Source: Rhodohalobacter halophilus (GTDB lineage: Bacteria > Bacteroidota > Rhodothermia > Balneolales > Balneolaceae). From it: a DNA stretch of 64,000 nucleotides. Positions 10,107 through 18,970 of the stretch are shown here, in pieces. Both the position numbers and the translations under genes were made by a program. The DNA is taken from NCBI RefSeq assembly GCF_001715195.1, contig NZ_MDWE01000011.1, forward strand, positions 62,001 through 126,000. Direction: 5' to 3'. Within the stretch, counting starts at the first letter, position 1. Every line of letters begins with the position of its first letter. Below the pieces are notes generated by a model that worked only from the letters and a program-made list of their open reading frames with translations, was not told where the DNA came from and searched no databases.

Positions 10107-11273
10107 ATGGAACTTAAGAAACTTTACGTCACTGCTCTACTTTTGATGGGTACCTTTCTTTTAAACATTTCAAATGCTGCCACAATACAGGCCCAGGGCA
10201 TTCAATACGAAAATGATTCAGGGTGGGGGCTGGATGTCACAGGTCAACTGCCTGTATTTATCAACCTGTCAAAACATGATTCCTTCAGTTCTGACGGCGG
10301 AGATCAATTTTCGAGCCGGATCATGTCCGGTTTTAACCCTGCAAATATCACATTTTCAGTATCTGCACCTGCAAAGGGGGGGATTTCGGTGAGAGGTATT
10401 TTTCAGATTAATCATCACCTTCAGGGAGCCGGTATACAAAATGATGGTCTGTTTGAGGGCAGAATCGCTGATATTGAGATCTCAGGAGAGTTCGGCACCG
10501 TAAACATGGGTAAAGGATTTGGCATTTTTGGAAGCAGCGCAATTGCTGATGCCGGCAGCGCAATGGGTGTTGGACGGTTTGGAGGACCTGATGCAGCAGA
10601 TGCAACGCTCGGTCGGATCGGTTCAGGTTATACGTACGCCAACTTCAACCCGAGGATCACATACACCACTCCGAGCCTTGGCGGATTGACGCTGAAAGCA
10701 GGGTTCATCAACCCGGAAAAACCGGATGGACCTTCTGATGATATTGAAACCACAATGCCTCGGTTTGAGGGGCAGGCAAACTATTTCATTGATTTAACGG
10801 CCGGCACAATGGATATCTGGGTTGGCGGTATGGCTCAATCTGTTGATGTAGTCAGTCAGGATTTTGAGTACACGATCTCCGGATGGGATGCCGGTACAAG
10901 AATCAATATCGGTGGCTTGCAGTTAACCGGGGCTTATTCTCAGACATCCGGCGTAGGTGCTGATGGATTAATAGGGCTGAACCTGAGTGGTTCTGGGCTG
11001 GATCAGGCGGAAGTGAAGGCTACACAGTGGTATACCGAAGCGGTATATACACTCGGTGATATTATCATCGGCGGCAGCTATGGAGAAGGATCACAGGATG
11101 CCAACTCAACGGTTATTGGAAGCTCTCCGGATATTACAAATCAGTTGCTTATGGTATTTACTCGATATAAAGTAACGGATCAGCTAACCTTGATTGGTGA
11201 AGTTCAGAATTTTGAATCAGATGCACAGTCAAATTACCGGGCTCTGATTGCGGGGATGCAATTCAACTTTTGA
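10107..11273 (+). CDS. Outer-membrane porin-like beta-barrel, last gene of the glycerol operon
   Basis: The 388-residue product begins with a signal peptide (MELKKLYVTALLLMGTFLLNISNA, cut near AQA/GIQ). It continues as alternating polar/apolar strands rich in Gly and aromatic residues and ends in Phe (AGMQFNF), as beta-barrels do. The fold resembles Gram-negative general porins. The ATG at 10107 has AGGAG 7 bases upstream; a longer frame from 9981 would bury the signal peptide and is rejected. Position suggests it supplies glycerol, or a glycerol phospho-compound, across the outer membrane. Function is inferred from context only. A strong terminator follows. Confidence 0.85.
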   Translation: MELKKLYVTALLLMGTFLLNISNAATIQAQGIQYENDSGWGLDVTGQLPVFINLSKHDSFSSDGGDQFSSRIMSGFNPANITFSVSAPAKGGISVRGIFQINHHLQGAGIQNDGLFEGRIADIEISGEFGTVNMGKGFGIFGSSAIADAGSAMGVGRFGGPDAADATLGRIGSGYTYANFNPRITYTTPSLGGLTLKAGFINPEKPDGPSDDIETTMPRFEGQANYFIDLTAGTMDIWVGGMAQSVDVVSQDFEYTISGWDAGTRINIGGLQLTGAYSQTSGVGADGLIGLNLSGSGLDQAEVKATQWYTEAVYTLGDIIIGGSYGEGSQDANSTVIGSSPDITNQLLMVFTRYKVTDQLTLIGEVQNFESDAQSNYRALIAGMQFNF

Positions 11274-11296
11274 GGTGTTTTTATATCAATGAAAGT

Positions 11297-11330
11297 AAAT
11301 AACTCCCTTGAGTAATGGAGGGAGTTATTT
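11297..11330. terminator. Bidirectional terminator after the glycerol operon
   Basis: A perfect 12-bp stem (AAATAACTCCCT at 11297-11308, complement at 11319-11330) has a 10-nt loop. It sits between the porin gene and the convergent tgt gene. Confidence 0.8.
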
Positions 11331-11354
11331 TGTGTGAAGTGGATTTTATATCAA

Positions 11355-12551
11355 TCAGATTTTTTGATCTACAGTCTCCATCATTTTTGGATACCACTCC
11401 GCAAACGTGTCATTATTGATCTGTTCCCTGATCTGCTCCATCAGCCAGAGGTAGAATGTGAGATTGTGTTTAGAAGTCAATTCTAGACCCAGAATTTCAT
11501 CCGACCTGATGAGGTGGTGGATATAGCTCATATTATATTTTTGAGCCAGTTCTGAGGGGAAATCACTGTCTAGCGGCTGGTGATGGTGCTTCCACTTGGC
11601 ATTTCGAACATTGATTTTGCCGTTTCGGGTAAAGATCATGCCGTTTCGGGCATTACGGGTTGGCATCACGCAGTCGAACATATCTACCCCGTAGGCTACA
11701 TTTTGCAGTAGATTGGCCGGTGTTCCAACACCCATCAAGTAACGGGGTTTACTCTTTGGCAGGTGATCTGTATTGAAATCTGTTATTTCGTACATCAATT
11801 CAGTCGGTTCACCCACACTGAGCCCGCCAATGGCCAGTCCTTCAAAATCGAGAGAGGCCATATATTCTGAGGATAGTTTTCGCAGATCTTTATGAACTCC
11901 GCCCTGAACAATACCAAACTGCATTTGATTGTGCCCATAAAGCGGATCGGTTTTGAGAAAATGTTCGCGTCCGCGTTTAGCCCATCGGTGCGTCAACTCC
12001 ATGGAATTTTCTACATAGTCCCGTTCAGCGGGATAGGGCGGGCACTCATCCAAAATCATCATAATGTCCGACCCAAGAATTCTCTGAGTATCCACCACAT
12101 TTTCGGGAGTGAAAAGGTGTTTTGAGCCGTCGATATGACTCTGAAATGTTGCGCCTTTCTCTTTCAGGTCTCGTATGTCAGCGAGGGAAAAAATCTGGTA
12201 GCCACCCGAGTCGGTAAGAATCGGTTTGTCCCAGCCCATAAATTGATGGAGTCCGCCGGCAGCCTTCATGATGTCGTTCCCGGGGCGCAGATAGAGATGA
12301 TAGGTGTTGCCCAAAATAATCTGGGCCTTTACCTTTTTAAGCAGATCGTCCTGATTTACCGCTTTTACAGTACCGAGTGTGCCAACAGGCATGAAGATCG
12401 GCGTCTGAATCTCTCCATGATCTGTTTTTAAAGTTCCGGTTCTGGCTTTGGTCTGAGATGATTCGTGATGTAGAGTAAACAAAGAAATATTTATTAATTG
12501 TAATGAGAAGGCGCTATTTTCAGCATTCTTGATGCAGAAAATACGCATCAT
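11355..12551 (-). CDS. tgt: tRNA-guanine(34) transglycosylase (queuine tRNA-ribosyltransferase)
   Basis: This enzyme exchanges guanine 34 for a queuosine precursor in GUN-anticodon tRNAs. The core is intact: MPVGTLGTVKAV, the catalytic region TDSGGYQIFSL, GLAIGGLSVGEP, and the nucleophile region GVDMFDCVMPTRNARNG. The C-terminal zinc site normally formed by three Cys and a His is missing its cysteines (PLDSDFPSELAQKYNMSYIHH), as I recall for some Bacteroidota enzymes. The frame gives 398 residues from the ATG at 12551, about 25 more than usual. A TTG just before FTLHHESS would give a normal N-terminus, so the start is uncertain. No Shine-Dalgarno decides it. Confidence 0.95.
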   Translation of the reverse strand: MMRIFCIKNAENSAFSLQLINISLFTLHHESSQTKARTGTLKTDHGEIQTPIFMPVGTLGTVKAVNQDDLLKKVKAQIILGNTYHLYLRPGNDIMKAAGGLHQFMGWDKPILTDSGGYQIFSLADIRDLKEKGATFQSHIDGSKHLFTPENVVDTQRILGSDIMMILDECPPYPAERDYVENSMELTHRWAKRGREHFLKTDPLYGHNQMQFGIVQGGVHKDLRKLSSEYMASLDFEGLAIGGLSVGEPTELMYEITDFNTDHLPKSKPRYLMGVGTPANLLQNVAYGVDMFDCVMPTRNARNGMIFTRNGKINVRNAKWKHHHQPLDSDFPSELAQKYNMSYIHHLIRSDEILGLELTSKHNLTFYLWLMEQIREQINNDTFAEWYPKMMETVDQKI

Positions 12552-12602
12552 CGCGAAGTAATAACAGCTAATATCTGATCAAACAGATAATCCAGATAGA
12601 TA

Positions 12603-13331
12603 ATGAGCTCCGATACGGTTGTCATTATACCCACATATAACGAAGCCCACAATGTGCAGCGGCTAATTGATACTGTGATGAATTTACAGCCTCATGTGGA
12701 TGTGCTGTTTATTGATGACGGATCACCGGATGGAACCGCAGATCTCATCAAAGAGAAAATGACTGTGTTTCACAACAGAATTTTTCTGATTGAACGAGAA
12801 GGGAAACTCGGACTTGGCACAGCATATGTGCGAGGGTTTGAATATGCGTTAAAGAATGGATATACCTACATCTGCGAAATGGATGCAGATTTTTCCCATG
12901 ATCCAAACGATCTTCCGAGACTTGTGGAATCGGTAAAAAGCGGTGAGGCTGACCTTGCCATCGGGTCAAGATATATCAAAGGAATCAGTATCGTAAACTG
13001 GCCGTTAAGACGTTTGATTCTTTCCTATTGTGCAAATTTATACGCTCGAATCATTACCGGAATTCCTGTGATGGACACAACCGCCGGCTTTAAATGCATC
13101 CATCGAAACGTGCTCGATACGATCGACCTGAAAAAAATTCGATCGAACGGATATGCTTTTCAGATCGAAATTCACTTCAGGGCATGGAAGGCCGGGTTCA
13201 ATCTCAAAGAGGTCTCCATCATCTTTAAAGAGAGGGAGGAGGGCGTTTCCAAAATGTCCAAATCTATTGTCCGGGAGGCGATCTGGAGAGTCTGGAGCCT
13301 GAAATTCAGAAGCCTGATTGGCAAGCTCTGA
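12603..13331 (+). CDS. Polyprenol-phosphate-mannose synthase-like glycosyltransferase (GT2)
   Basis: This is a 242-residue soluble GT2 enzyme of the DPM1/Ppm1 type. It has VVIIPTYNEAHNVQRLI at the N-terminus, DDGSPDGTADLI, the metal-binding EMDADFSHDP, and the family block IGSRYIKGISIVNWPLRRLILSY. Known members transfer mannose or a related sugar from the nucleotide donor to a polyprenyl phosphate at the inner membrane. No transmembrane domain is attached. It is transcribed away from tgt and converges with the Memo gene one base later. Exact donor and acceptor are not visible. Confidence 0.9.
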   Translation: MSSDTVVIIPTYNEAHNVQRLIDTVMNLQPHVDVLFIDDGSPDGTADLIKEKMTVFHNRIFLIEREGKLGLGTAYVRGFEYALKNGYTYICEMDADFSHDPNDLPRLVESVKSGEADLAIGSRYIKGISIVNWPLRRLILSYCANLYARIITGIPVMDTTAGFKCIHRNVLDTIDLKKIRSNGYAFQIEIHFRAWKAGFNLKEVSIIFKEREEGVSKMSKSIVREAIWRVWSLKFRSLIGKL

Positions 13332-13332
13332 A

Positions 13333-14556
13333 CTACTTGTAGAGAATGGACCCAAACGACACAGCGCTCTCAGTTCTCTGTTCATCCCACCAGTGGTAGT
13401 TGATCTGTTCTCCGTGTAACTCCGGAAATGCATTCATAAAGGTGAATAGCGGCGGGAATCCGCAAATTCGGGAGGAGTCGAAGTGTTCTGAAATTTCAGA
13501 GAGCAGATCTTCCGGGTTGTTGCGGACAGAAGCGTTTAGAAAGCGTTTGTCAATCTGCTCCACGTTTGGTTTCATCAGGTCGGCATGTACGCTGTCGCCA
13601 AATTTTTTCCCGATGTGAGACAGATCCCCGCTGATAAGATAGAATGTATCCGGAGTGTCGAGTTTATTCAGTTTTTTTGAAAACCGATTCAGCTTATCAG
13701 CAATATCACCTTCCGGATGGTACATCATCTCATCCAGCGAACCAACCAGAATGGGGACAATTTCAACATCGTGCTTCCAGATCTCCGAAATTAGCAGGAG
13801 GTGTATTTCAATACTGTGTTCAATCCGATGAGCCCGGTCGGAGAGGGTAAAGCCAGGTGCATTTTCTGCAAGCTTTTTCAGATAAGCCTGATCTGTTTCA
13901 AACGACCTGTGCGGCAAACGAAAAGTTTTTTCTGAACCGATAAACGGCGTTCCTTCATACTGATCGGGAAAATAGCCGGCATAGTGACTGGTAGCCAGAA
14001 TGACAACCCGCTTGGGCTGCAGATGTTTCAATGTTGAGAATGCCTCTGCATACTGCTCTTCACCCACCCGTAAATCGATGTGGGGAGCATAGAGGGCTTT
14101 GAACGATTGGGCGGTTGCCGCAGATTGGTCCTGATAGAGATCATTGAGGTACTGCTGAATTTCCTCCTCACGATCCGGGTAGCTGCTGCCATTCAGGATC
14201 GGTTTTCTCACGCTCAGTTTCTCAAACTCTTTTTCAATTCGGTTTGAAAACGTTCTGAAATGCTTGGTATTCAATATTCGATGCTGATCCAGAAGCTGGA
14301 CAAATTCCAGCAGCTCATCCTGTGATATATTTCCGTTCGACAGGTCGCAGATCTCCTTTACGGAAGTTTTTCCGTTGATGAGAGACAAAACAGTTTCCGT
14401 TTGAGAATCCAGAGCGAAATTTGGGGTAGTGTACCCCATTACATCATGAAAATAGAGAACGGACGTTCCATTATTTTGAACCGGAATTACCTGGATATCC
14501 CGGCGCAGTTCAGGAATGGGTGAGGTGTACGAGTCGAACAGGAGAGTGTCGTTCAT
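13333..14556 (-). CDS. Memo-family protein (AmmeMemoRadiSam system protein B) with N-terminal PqqD-like domain
   Basis: The 407-residue protein has two parts. Residues ~140-407 form a Memo/class III dioxygenase-like fold, with ATSHYAGYFP, RIEHSIEIHL, PILVGSL, YLISGDLSHIGKKFG and a final YHWWDEQRTESAVSFGSILY. The His/Asp set suits a metal-binding but undefined function. Residues ~45-100 (LDSQTETVLSLINGKTSVKEICDL and on) look like a PqqD-type winged helix. The start at 14556 shares an ATGA with the nth stop and has GAGAGG upstream, so translation is coupled to nth; the ATG at 14583 is less likely. The AMMECR1 and radical-SAM partners are not in this window. Confidence 0.85.
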   Translation of the reverse strand: MNDTLLFDSYTSPIPELRRDIQVIPVQNNGTSVLYFHDVMGYTTPNFALDSQTETVLSLINGKTSVKEICDLSNGNISQDELLEFVQLLDQHRILNTKHFRTFSNRIEKEFEKLSVRKPILNGSSYPDREEEIQQYLNDLYQDQSAATAQSFKALYAPHIDLRVGEEQYAEAFSTLKHLQPKRVVILATSHYAGYFPDQYEGTPFIGSEKTFRLPHRSFETDQAYLKKLAENAPGFTLSDRAHRIEHSIEIHLLLISEIWKHDVEIVPILVGSLDEMMYHPEGDIADKLNRFSKKLNKLDTPDTFYLISGDLSHIGKKFGDSVHADLMKPNVEQIDKRFLNASVRNNPEDLLSEISEHFDSSRICGFPPLFTFMNAFPELHGEQINYHWWDEQRTESAVSFGSILYK

Positions 14557-15323
14557 TCGTTTTGTCCTCTCATTTTCCAGCATTCACACTTCTTTCCATA
14601 TTTGATGCAGATGGGATGCTCGGGCGGTTCAGGGATTCTGGCTTTGCAGGCGTTCCGGCCGTGGTGAATCATTAGATGAGATAGGTTTGTCCAGTGCTCT
14701 TGTGGAAAGAGAGCCATCAAATCCTTCTCAATTTTATTGGTATTCTTTTTCTCACGTGTCAATCCAAAACGGTTCGATAGGCGTTTTACGTGAGTATCAA
14801 CAACAACGCCCACATTTTTGTTAAAAGCGTTACCCAATACCACATTGGCTGTTTTACGGGCTGCACCGCGCAGCTTAAGCAGATCCTTCATCGTGTCCGG
14901 AACCTCACCGTCAAACTCTTCCACAATGGTGGTTGACGCCTCTTTCAGAGATTTTGCCTTATTTTTGTAAAATCCCGTAGACCGAACCAGCTCTTCGAGA
15001 TCTTCAAGCGGAGCTTCAGACATTGCTTCTGGAGTAGGATAAGCCTCAAACAGATCCGGTGTTACCTTGTTCACGCGCTCATCGGTGCATTGTGCACTCA
15101 AAATCGTTGCGATCAGAAGCTCAAAAGGGTTCCGGTGATTGAGTTCGCAGTGAGGGTTTGGGTAGTGTTCGTAGAGTGCGTCAAGTATATCTTGTGCCCG
15201 CTCTTTTTGGGCTTTGCTTTTTCTTGGAAGTTTAGCCAATTCTGTCGGTTTGATTTTAAAATTAATACCAAAACTTATGAATGTCGATTCATAAATAAAA
15301 TTATGATCGAAAACGTTTGCCAT
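14553..15323 (-). CDS. nth: Endonuclease III (DNA glycosylase/AP lyase)
   Basis: This base-excision repair enzyme removes oxidised pyrimidines. The catalytic Lys lies in RGAARKTANVVLG and the catalytic Asp in VVVDTHVKRLSNRFGL. The helix-hairpin-helix reads LRGAA instead of the usual LPGVG. The C-terminus has four cysteines, but their spacing is C-X12-C-X6-C-X-C, not C-X6-C-X2-C-X5-C. The start is unclear: the ATG at 15323 has a GAGGCGGGG stretch before it and gives 256 residues. The first ~35 residues are AT-rich and unlike the family, so a non-ATG start near 15266 is possible. It is coupled to the Memo gene. Confidence 0.93.
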   Translation of the reverse strand: MANVFDHNFIYESTFISFGINFKIKPTELAKLPRKSKAQKERAQDILDALYEHYPNPHCELNHRNPFELLIATILSAQCTDERVNKVTPDLFEAYPTPEAMSEAPLEDLEELVRSTGFYKNKAKSLKEASTTIVEEFDGEVPDTMKDLLKLRGAARKTANVVLGNAFNKNVGVVVDTHVKRLSNRFGLTREKKNTNKIEKDLMALFPQEHWTNLSHLMIHHGRNACKARIPEPPEHPICIKYGKKCECWKMRGQNE

Positions 15324-15396
15324 CCCCGCCTCATTACTTTTCATGTAACCGATTGAATCCGTAAACTTGGCCACGTATCAAAATCAAAACAGTCTC

Positions 15397-16620
15397 ATGA
15401 AAAAGCACGCCGCTTACGGCACGGTACTACTCTTTACCATTATCTATATCCTCAGTTTTGTTGATCGCCAGATTGTAGCTGTGCTGGGGACTCAAATTCG
15501 GGACACACTCACTCTGAACAATCTGCAGATCGGGTTGCTATACGGGCCGGCTTTCTCGTTTGTCTATGCACTTGCAGGAATTCCAATGGGAAGAATTACC
15601 GATCGAACATCCCGTAAAATGATGATTTCGATAGGGTTGTTCGTCTGGAGTTTGATGACCGTTTTGAGCGGATTTGCCGCCTCGTTTGCATTCCTCATCA
15701 CGGCCAGGATTTTTGTAGGCTTAAGCCAGTCGATGCTGAGCCCGGCTGTGTACTCCTATCTTGCCGATACGTTTTCGCATGAAAAACGAGCAACCGTTTT
15801 CTCGATTTATGCGAGTGGCATTTTTATTGGAGTGGGCCTCTCTTTTTTGATTGGAGGAAATGTGTCTATGCAGTACGATTGGCGAATAGCCATGATTGTT
15901 GTTGGTATTCCCGGTTTGATTCTTGCACCCCTTACATGGTTTTTAGTGAAAGAACCGTCCCGTTCTGGCAATTCACAAAAACCGGAAGAGAGCGTATGGG
16001 TTGATATCCGAACCATTTTGGGAAAAAAATCTGTCAGGCTGCATTTAATTGGATTCTCCTTTTTAGCTTGTATGGGTTACACAATTCTGGCATTTGTTGG
16101 AAACGTCTTTAATGACATTCACAACCGGCCGGACCTTATTTCAAGCTATGGTTGGTTTATGTTTGGCGTGGGAAGTATGGTGATATTGTCGGGTAAGCTG
16201 GCCGACATCCTTGCTGAAACATCCCCAAACCGGCGTTTTTTAATGGGCGTGTTTGCAGCTTTGGGTGGGTTGCCATTTTATGGACTTGGTCTGTATGCTG
16301 CTTCGCCACAAGCGGCCTTTCTTCTGATGGGAATCGGGGTTTTATTTGCCTCGTCATACAATGGTGTGGCAGCAGCAATAATTCAGTATTTTGTGCCGGA
16401 CTCAAAGCGGGCATTGGCCGGAGGAATTTATCTTTTTGTGATCAGTATAGCAGGGTTTGGAATCGGTCCGCCTGTTACCGGCTGGTTGATGGATTACGTC
16501 TATTCCGGCGATTTAGCCGTGGCACACGCAATGTTTACGGTGATTGCTACCTGCTCGGCCGGAGCAACAATATTCCTTTTTTGGGCAATGAAATACTACG
16601 ATGAGGATGTAGTGAAATAA
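15397..16620 (+). CDS. MFS transporter, Spinster-like
   Basis: This 407-residue protein has about 12 membrane segments and the major-facilitator motif A in the loop between segments 2 and 3 (GRITDRTSRK). The N-terminus (ILSFVDRQIVAVLGTQIRDTLTL) resembles Spinster/hexuronate-type MFS carriers. I start it at the ATG at 15397; a TTG at 15367 would add ten residues. The transported compound cannot be told. The downstream DUF368 gene begins 18 bases after the stop, so the two are probably co-transcribed. The gene diverges from nth. Confidence 0.88.
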   Translation: MKKHAAYGTVLLFTIIYILSFVDRQIVAVLGTQIRDTLTLNNLQIGLLYGPAFSFVYALAGIPMGRITDRTSRKMMISIGLFVWSLMTVLSGFAASFAFLITARIFVGLSQSMLSPAVYSYLADTFSHEKRATVFSIYASGIFIGVGLSFLIGGNVSMQYDWRIAMIVVGIPGLILAPLTWFLVKEPSRSGNSQKPEESVWVDIRTILGKKSVRLHLIGFSFLACMGYTILAFVGNVFNDIHNRPDLISSYGWFMFGVGSMVILSGKLADILAETSPNRRFLMGVFAALGGLPFYGLGLYAASPQAAFLLMGIGVLFASSYNGVAAAIIQYFVPDSKRALAGGIYLFVISIAGFGIGPPVTGWLMDYVYSGDLAVAHAMFTVIATCSAGATIFLFWAMKYYDEDVVK

Positions 16621-16637
16621 TCAATTACTGAAATTGA

Positions 16638-17777
16638 ATGAATTCAGAAATAAAGAGTAAAAAAGTAAATCACGATAATACCGACTGGAAAGAATCCCCC
16701 TACCTTATTTTAAAGGGTTTTTTAATGGGTTCGGCGGATATTGTTCCGGGAGTCAGTGGCGGAACCATGGCTCTTATTACCGGTATTTATCAACGGCTGA
16801 TCTATGCGATTAAAAGTGTGGACACAAAAGCAGTAAAAAGCCTGTTTACACTACGTGTTCAGCGATTTTTTGAATACCTGCACTGGAAATTTCTGCTGCT
16901 TCTTTTCACCGGTATCATCCTTGCCATCATATTTTTTACTCGTGTTGTGCCACTTCAGGTCTACATGTTTACTCATCCTGAGTTGATTTACGGGCTCTTT
17001 TTTGGATTGATCCTGGGGTCTGTATTTTTGCTTCTGGCAGAGCTTGATGAGTCTGATCGAAAGTGGAGATCTTTATTGCCGCTATTTGCCGGTGCGGCCA
17101 TCGGGTTTTGGGTAGTAACCCTGGTTCCGGCAGACACACCTGAAACCTTCTGGTATGTGTTTATTAGTGGGGCGGTGGCTATTTGTGCGATGATTCTACC
17201 CGGTATTTCAGGCTCCTACATCCTGCTTATCTTCAGAAAGTACGATTATGTATTGGCTCAGCTCGGGGCAATTGGTTCACCCGAAACGGGCCAGGCCATT
17301 TTGAATATCATTCCATTTGCTTTGGGGGCCATTGTGGGGCTCATGCTTTTTTCAAGGCTCCTTTCTTGGCTGCTCGACAGATATTACGCGATTACACTAC
17401 TTGTTTTGATTGGGTTTTTACTAGGCTCCCTGTACGTAATCTGGCCTTATCAGGATCGGGAATTTGAAGAGATGGTGCGAAGCAGCGAGGTTTTACCGGC
17501 TGACCATCCTCGAGTACAGGAAATTTCGGAGCAGGGAATGGATCCCAATTTGCCCCGGTACGAACGCGTGGCAGAGAGGTTTGAGGATGAGGGCGGTTCA
17601 GAATTGGTGGTTATTGAAACCGTATCGAGAAAGTTGGTATCGAGCACACCGCTCTCACCGTGGGATGATGAGCCTGCAGGTGAATTGAAGACGGTTGAGG
17701 GGATTCTTGGAATCATCGGTGGACTGTTACTGATTATTGGTATTGCCTACCTGAGGAAGGCATCTCCAAATCGTTGA
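16638..17777 (+). CDS. DUF368 protein, PopT-like undecaprenyl-phosphate translocase
   Basis: This 379-residue polytopic protein carries the DUF368 signature GSADIVPGVSGGTMALITGIYQRL and a second, inverted-type block ICAMILPGISGSYILLIFRKY. DUF368 members (PopT) were reported to return undecaprenyl phosphate across the inner membrane for reuse in cell-wall and O-antigen synthesis. Unlike short members, there is a ~85-residue acidic hydrophilic insert (about residues 272-356) before the last membrane segment. It likely shares an mRNA with the MFS gene. The family call is firm; activity here is inferred. Confidence 0.9.
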   Translation: MNSEIKSKKVNHDNTDWKESPYLILKGFLMGSADIVPGVSGGTMALITGIYQRLIYAIKSVDTKAVKSLFTLRVQRFFEYLHWKFLLLLFTGIILAIIFFTRVVPLQVYMFTHPELIYGLFFGLILGSVFLLLAELDESDRKWRSLLPLFAGAAIGFWVVTLVPADTPETFWYVFISGAVAICAMILPGISGSYILLIFRKYDYVLAQLGAIGSPETGQAILNIIPFALGAIVGLMLFSRLLSWLLDRYYAITLLVLIGFLLGSLYVIWPYQDREFEEMVRSSEVLPADHPRVQEISEQGMDPNLPRYERVAERFEDEGGSELVVIETVSRKLVSSTPLSPWDDEPAGELKTVEGILGIIGGLLLIIGIAYLRKASPNR

Positions 17778-17925
17778 ATTATTTTCAGATAAGCGAAATA
17801 TTTCTTGCTTAATAGACGAGAAACTCCAAAATTTAAGTAGGGACGATAACCAAGTTTTAAGGTGTCAGGAGTTTTCACCGGTGGTGCAATAATTTGAATT
17901 TTAATATCAAAAACAGACAACAACC

Positions 17926-18918
17926 ATGATTACATTCAACAAAATTCTGGTGCCGACAGACTTCTCAAAAGGAGCAGAGGGAGCATACGCCGTAGCCCAA
18001 AAGATTGCGAAAAAATTTGGCGGGAAAATTGATTTCATTCATATCGTACCAACACTCAAGTATGTAAATGAAAGCATCAAGCGTCTGGGTGTTCCGCTCG
18101 ATATGAACAAGGATGTCTATCCGCGTGTGATTGAAGAGGCTGAGCAAAAAATTGATAAAGCGATGTCGAGCTACATTGTTGAACAAAATCGCGGGGATCA
18201 TTTTGTGAAAGTCGACCGCCGTCCTTCTGAAGCCATTGTAGAGCACGCCTCAAAAAACGGATATGATCTAATTCTGATTGGTGCAAAAGGTGCCCATGAA
18301 ACCAAAATGCTGCGCGGAAGCGTGACAGAACGCGTCATTCGCCGGTCGAAGGTGCCAGTATTTTCGGTAGGAGATCGTTTTAATGCCGATGACGTGAAAA
18401 ATATTATGGTTACTACCGATACCTCTGAACTGTCGCTTGCTTCATTTCCAATGGCAGCGGCACTTGCCGATTCGTTTGGGGCTAGTCTCACACTATTTCA
18501 TGTGATTGAACTCTACGGTAGTATATCTGAAGATATTCCAAGGTCTCCGGCCAAAGGAGAAGCGATTTCAATTTATGAAGCAATTATTGAACGGTTAAAT
18601 AACTACCTCACCAAGCGAAAAATCGAGAATATTCATGTGCAGAGAACGGGCGTGACGTTTGAGGATGAAGTCGTGATAACCGATGGCGACCAAAGCAGAA
18701 CCATACCGCTCTTTACAAAAATTGAGAAAGGAGTATCAGCACATTATGAAATTGAAAACTACGCTTCCGATTCAGCTGATTTGGTCATGATGGCTACACA
18801 CGGGCATAGTGGATTTGCCCACCTGATCCTCGGTTCAACGGCGGAAAAAGTGGCTCAATATGTATCCAAACCGGTGATAACAGTTCGGCCGGAAGAGAAA
18901 GATTTTGAAGAGGCGTAA
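17926..18918 (+). CDS. Tandem universal stress protein (two UspA domains)
   Basis: This 330-residue cytoplasmic protein has two UspA folds. The first begins ILVPTDFSKGAEGAYAVAQ and ends with the ATP-loop form LIGAKGAHETKMLRGSVTERVIRRSKVPVFSV. The second begins NIMVTTDTSELSLASFPMA and ends with MATHGHSGFAHLILGSTAEKVAQYVSKPVITV. Both have G-2x-G-9x-G(S/T)-like loops, suggesting nucleotide binding. Such proteins are induced in growth arrest or low oxygen in several bacteria. The gene has its own 148-bp upstream gap and is followed 52 bp later by a short-chain dehydrogenase, possibly the same transcript. Confidence 0.93.
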   Translation: MITFNKILVPTDFSKGAEGAYAVAQKIAKKFGGKIDFIHIVPTLKYVNESIKRLGVPLDMNKDVYPRVIEEAEQKIDKAMSSYIVEQNRGDHFVKVDRRPSEAIVEHASKNGYDLILIGAKGAHETKMLRGSVTERVIRRSKVPVFSVGDRFNADDVKNIMVTTDTSELSLASFPMAAALADSFGASLTLFHVIELYGSISEDIPRSPAKGEAISIYEAIIERLNNYLTKRKIENIHVQRTGVTFEDEVVITDGDQSRTIPLFTKIEKGVSAHYEIENYASDSADLVMMATHGHSGFAHLILGSTAEKVAQYVSKPVITVRPEEKDFEEA

Positions 18919-18970
18919 AAGGACTTCCCAATAAGGGAACTAACTTTAAATACAAATAGAGAGGTGTTTT

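Noticed and set aside
17824-17880. AAACTCC...GGAGTTT repeat before the universal stress gene
   Set aside because: A 7-bp match with a long loop in AT-rich DNA is not enough to call an operator or terminator.
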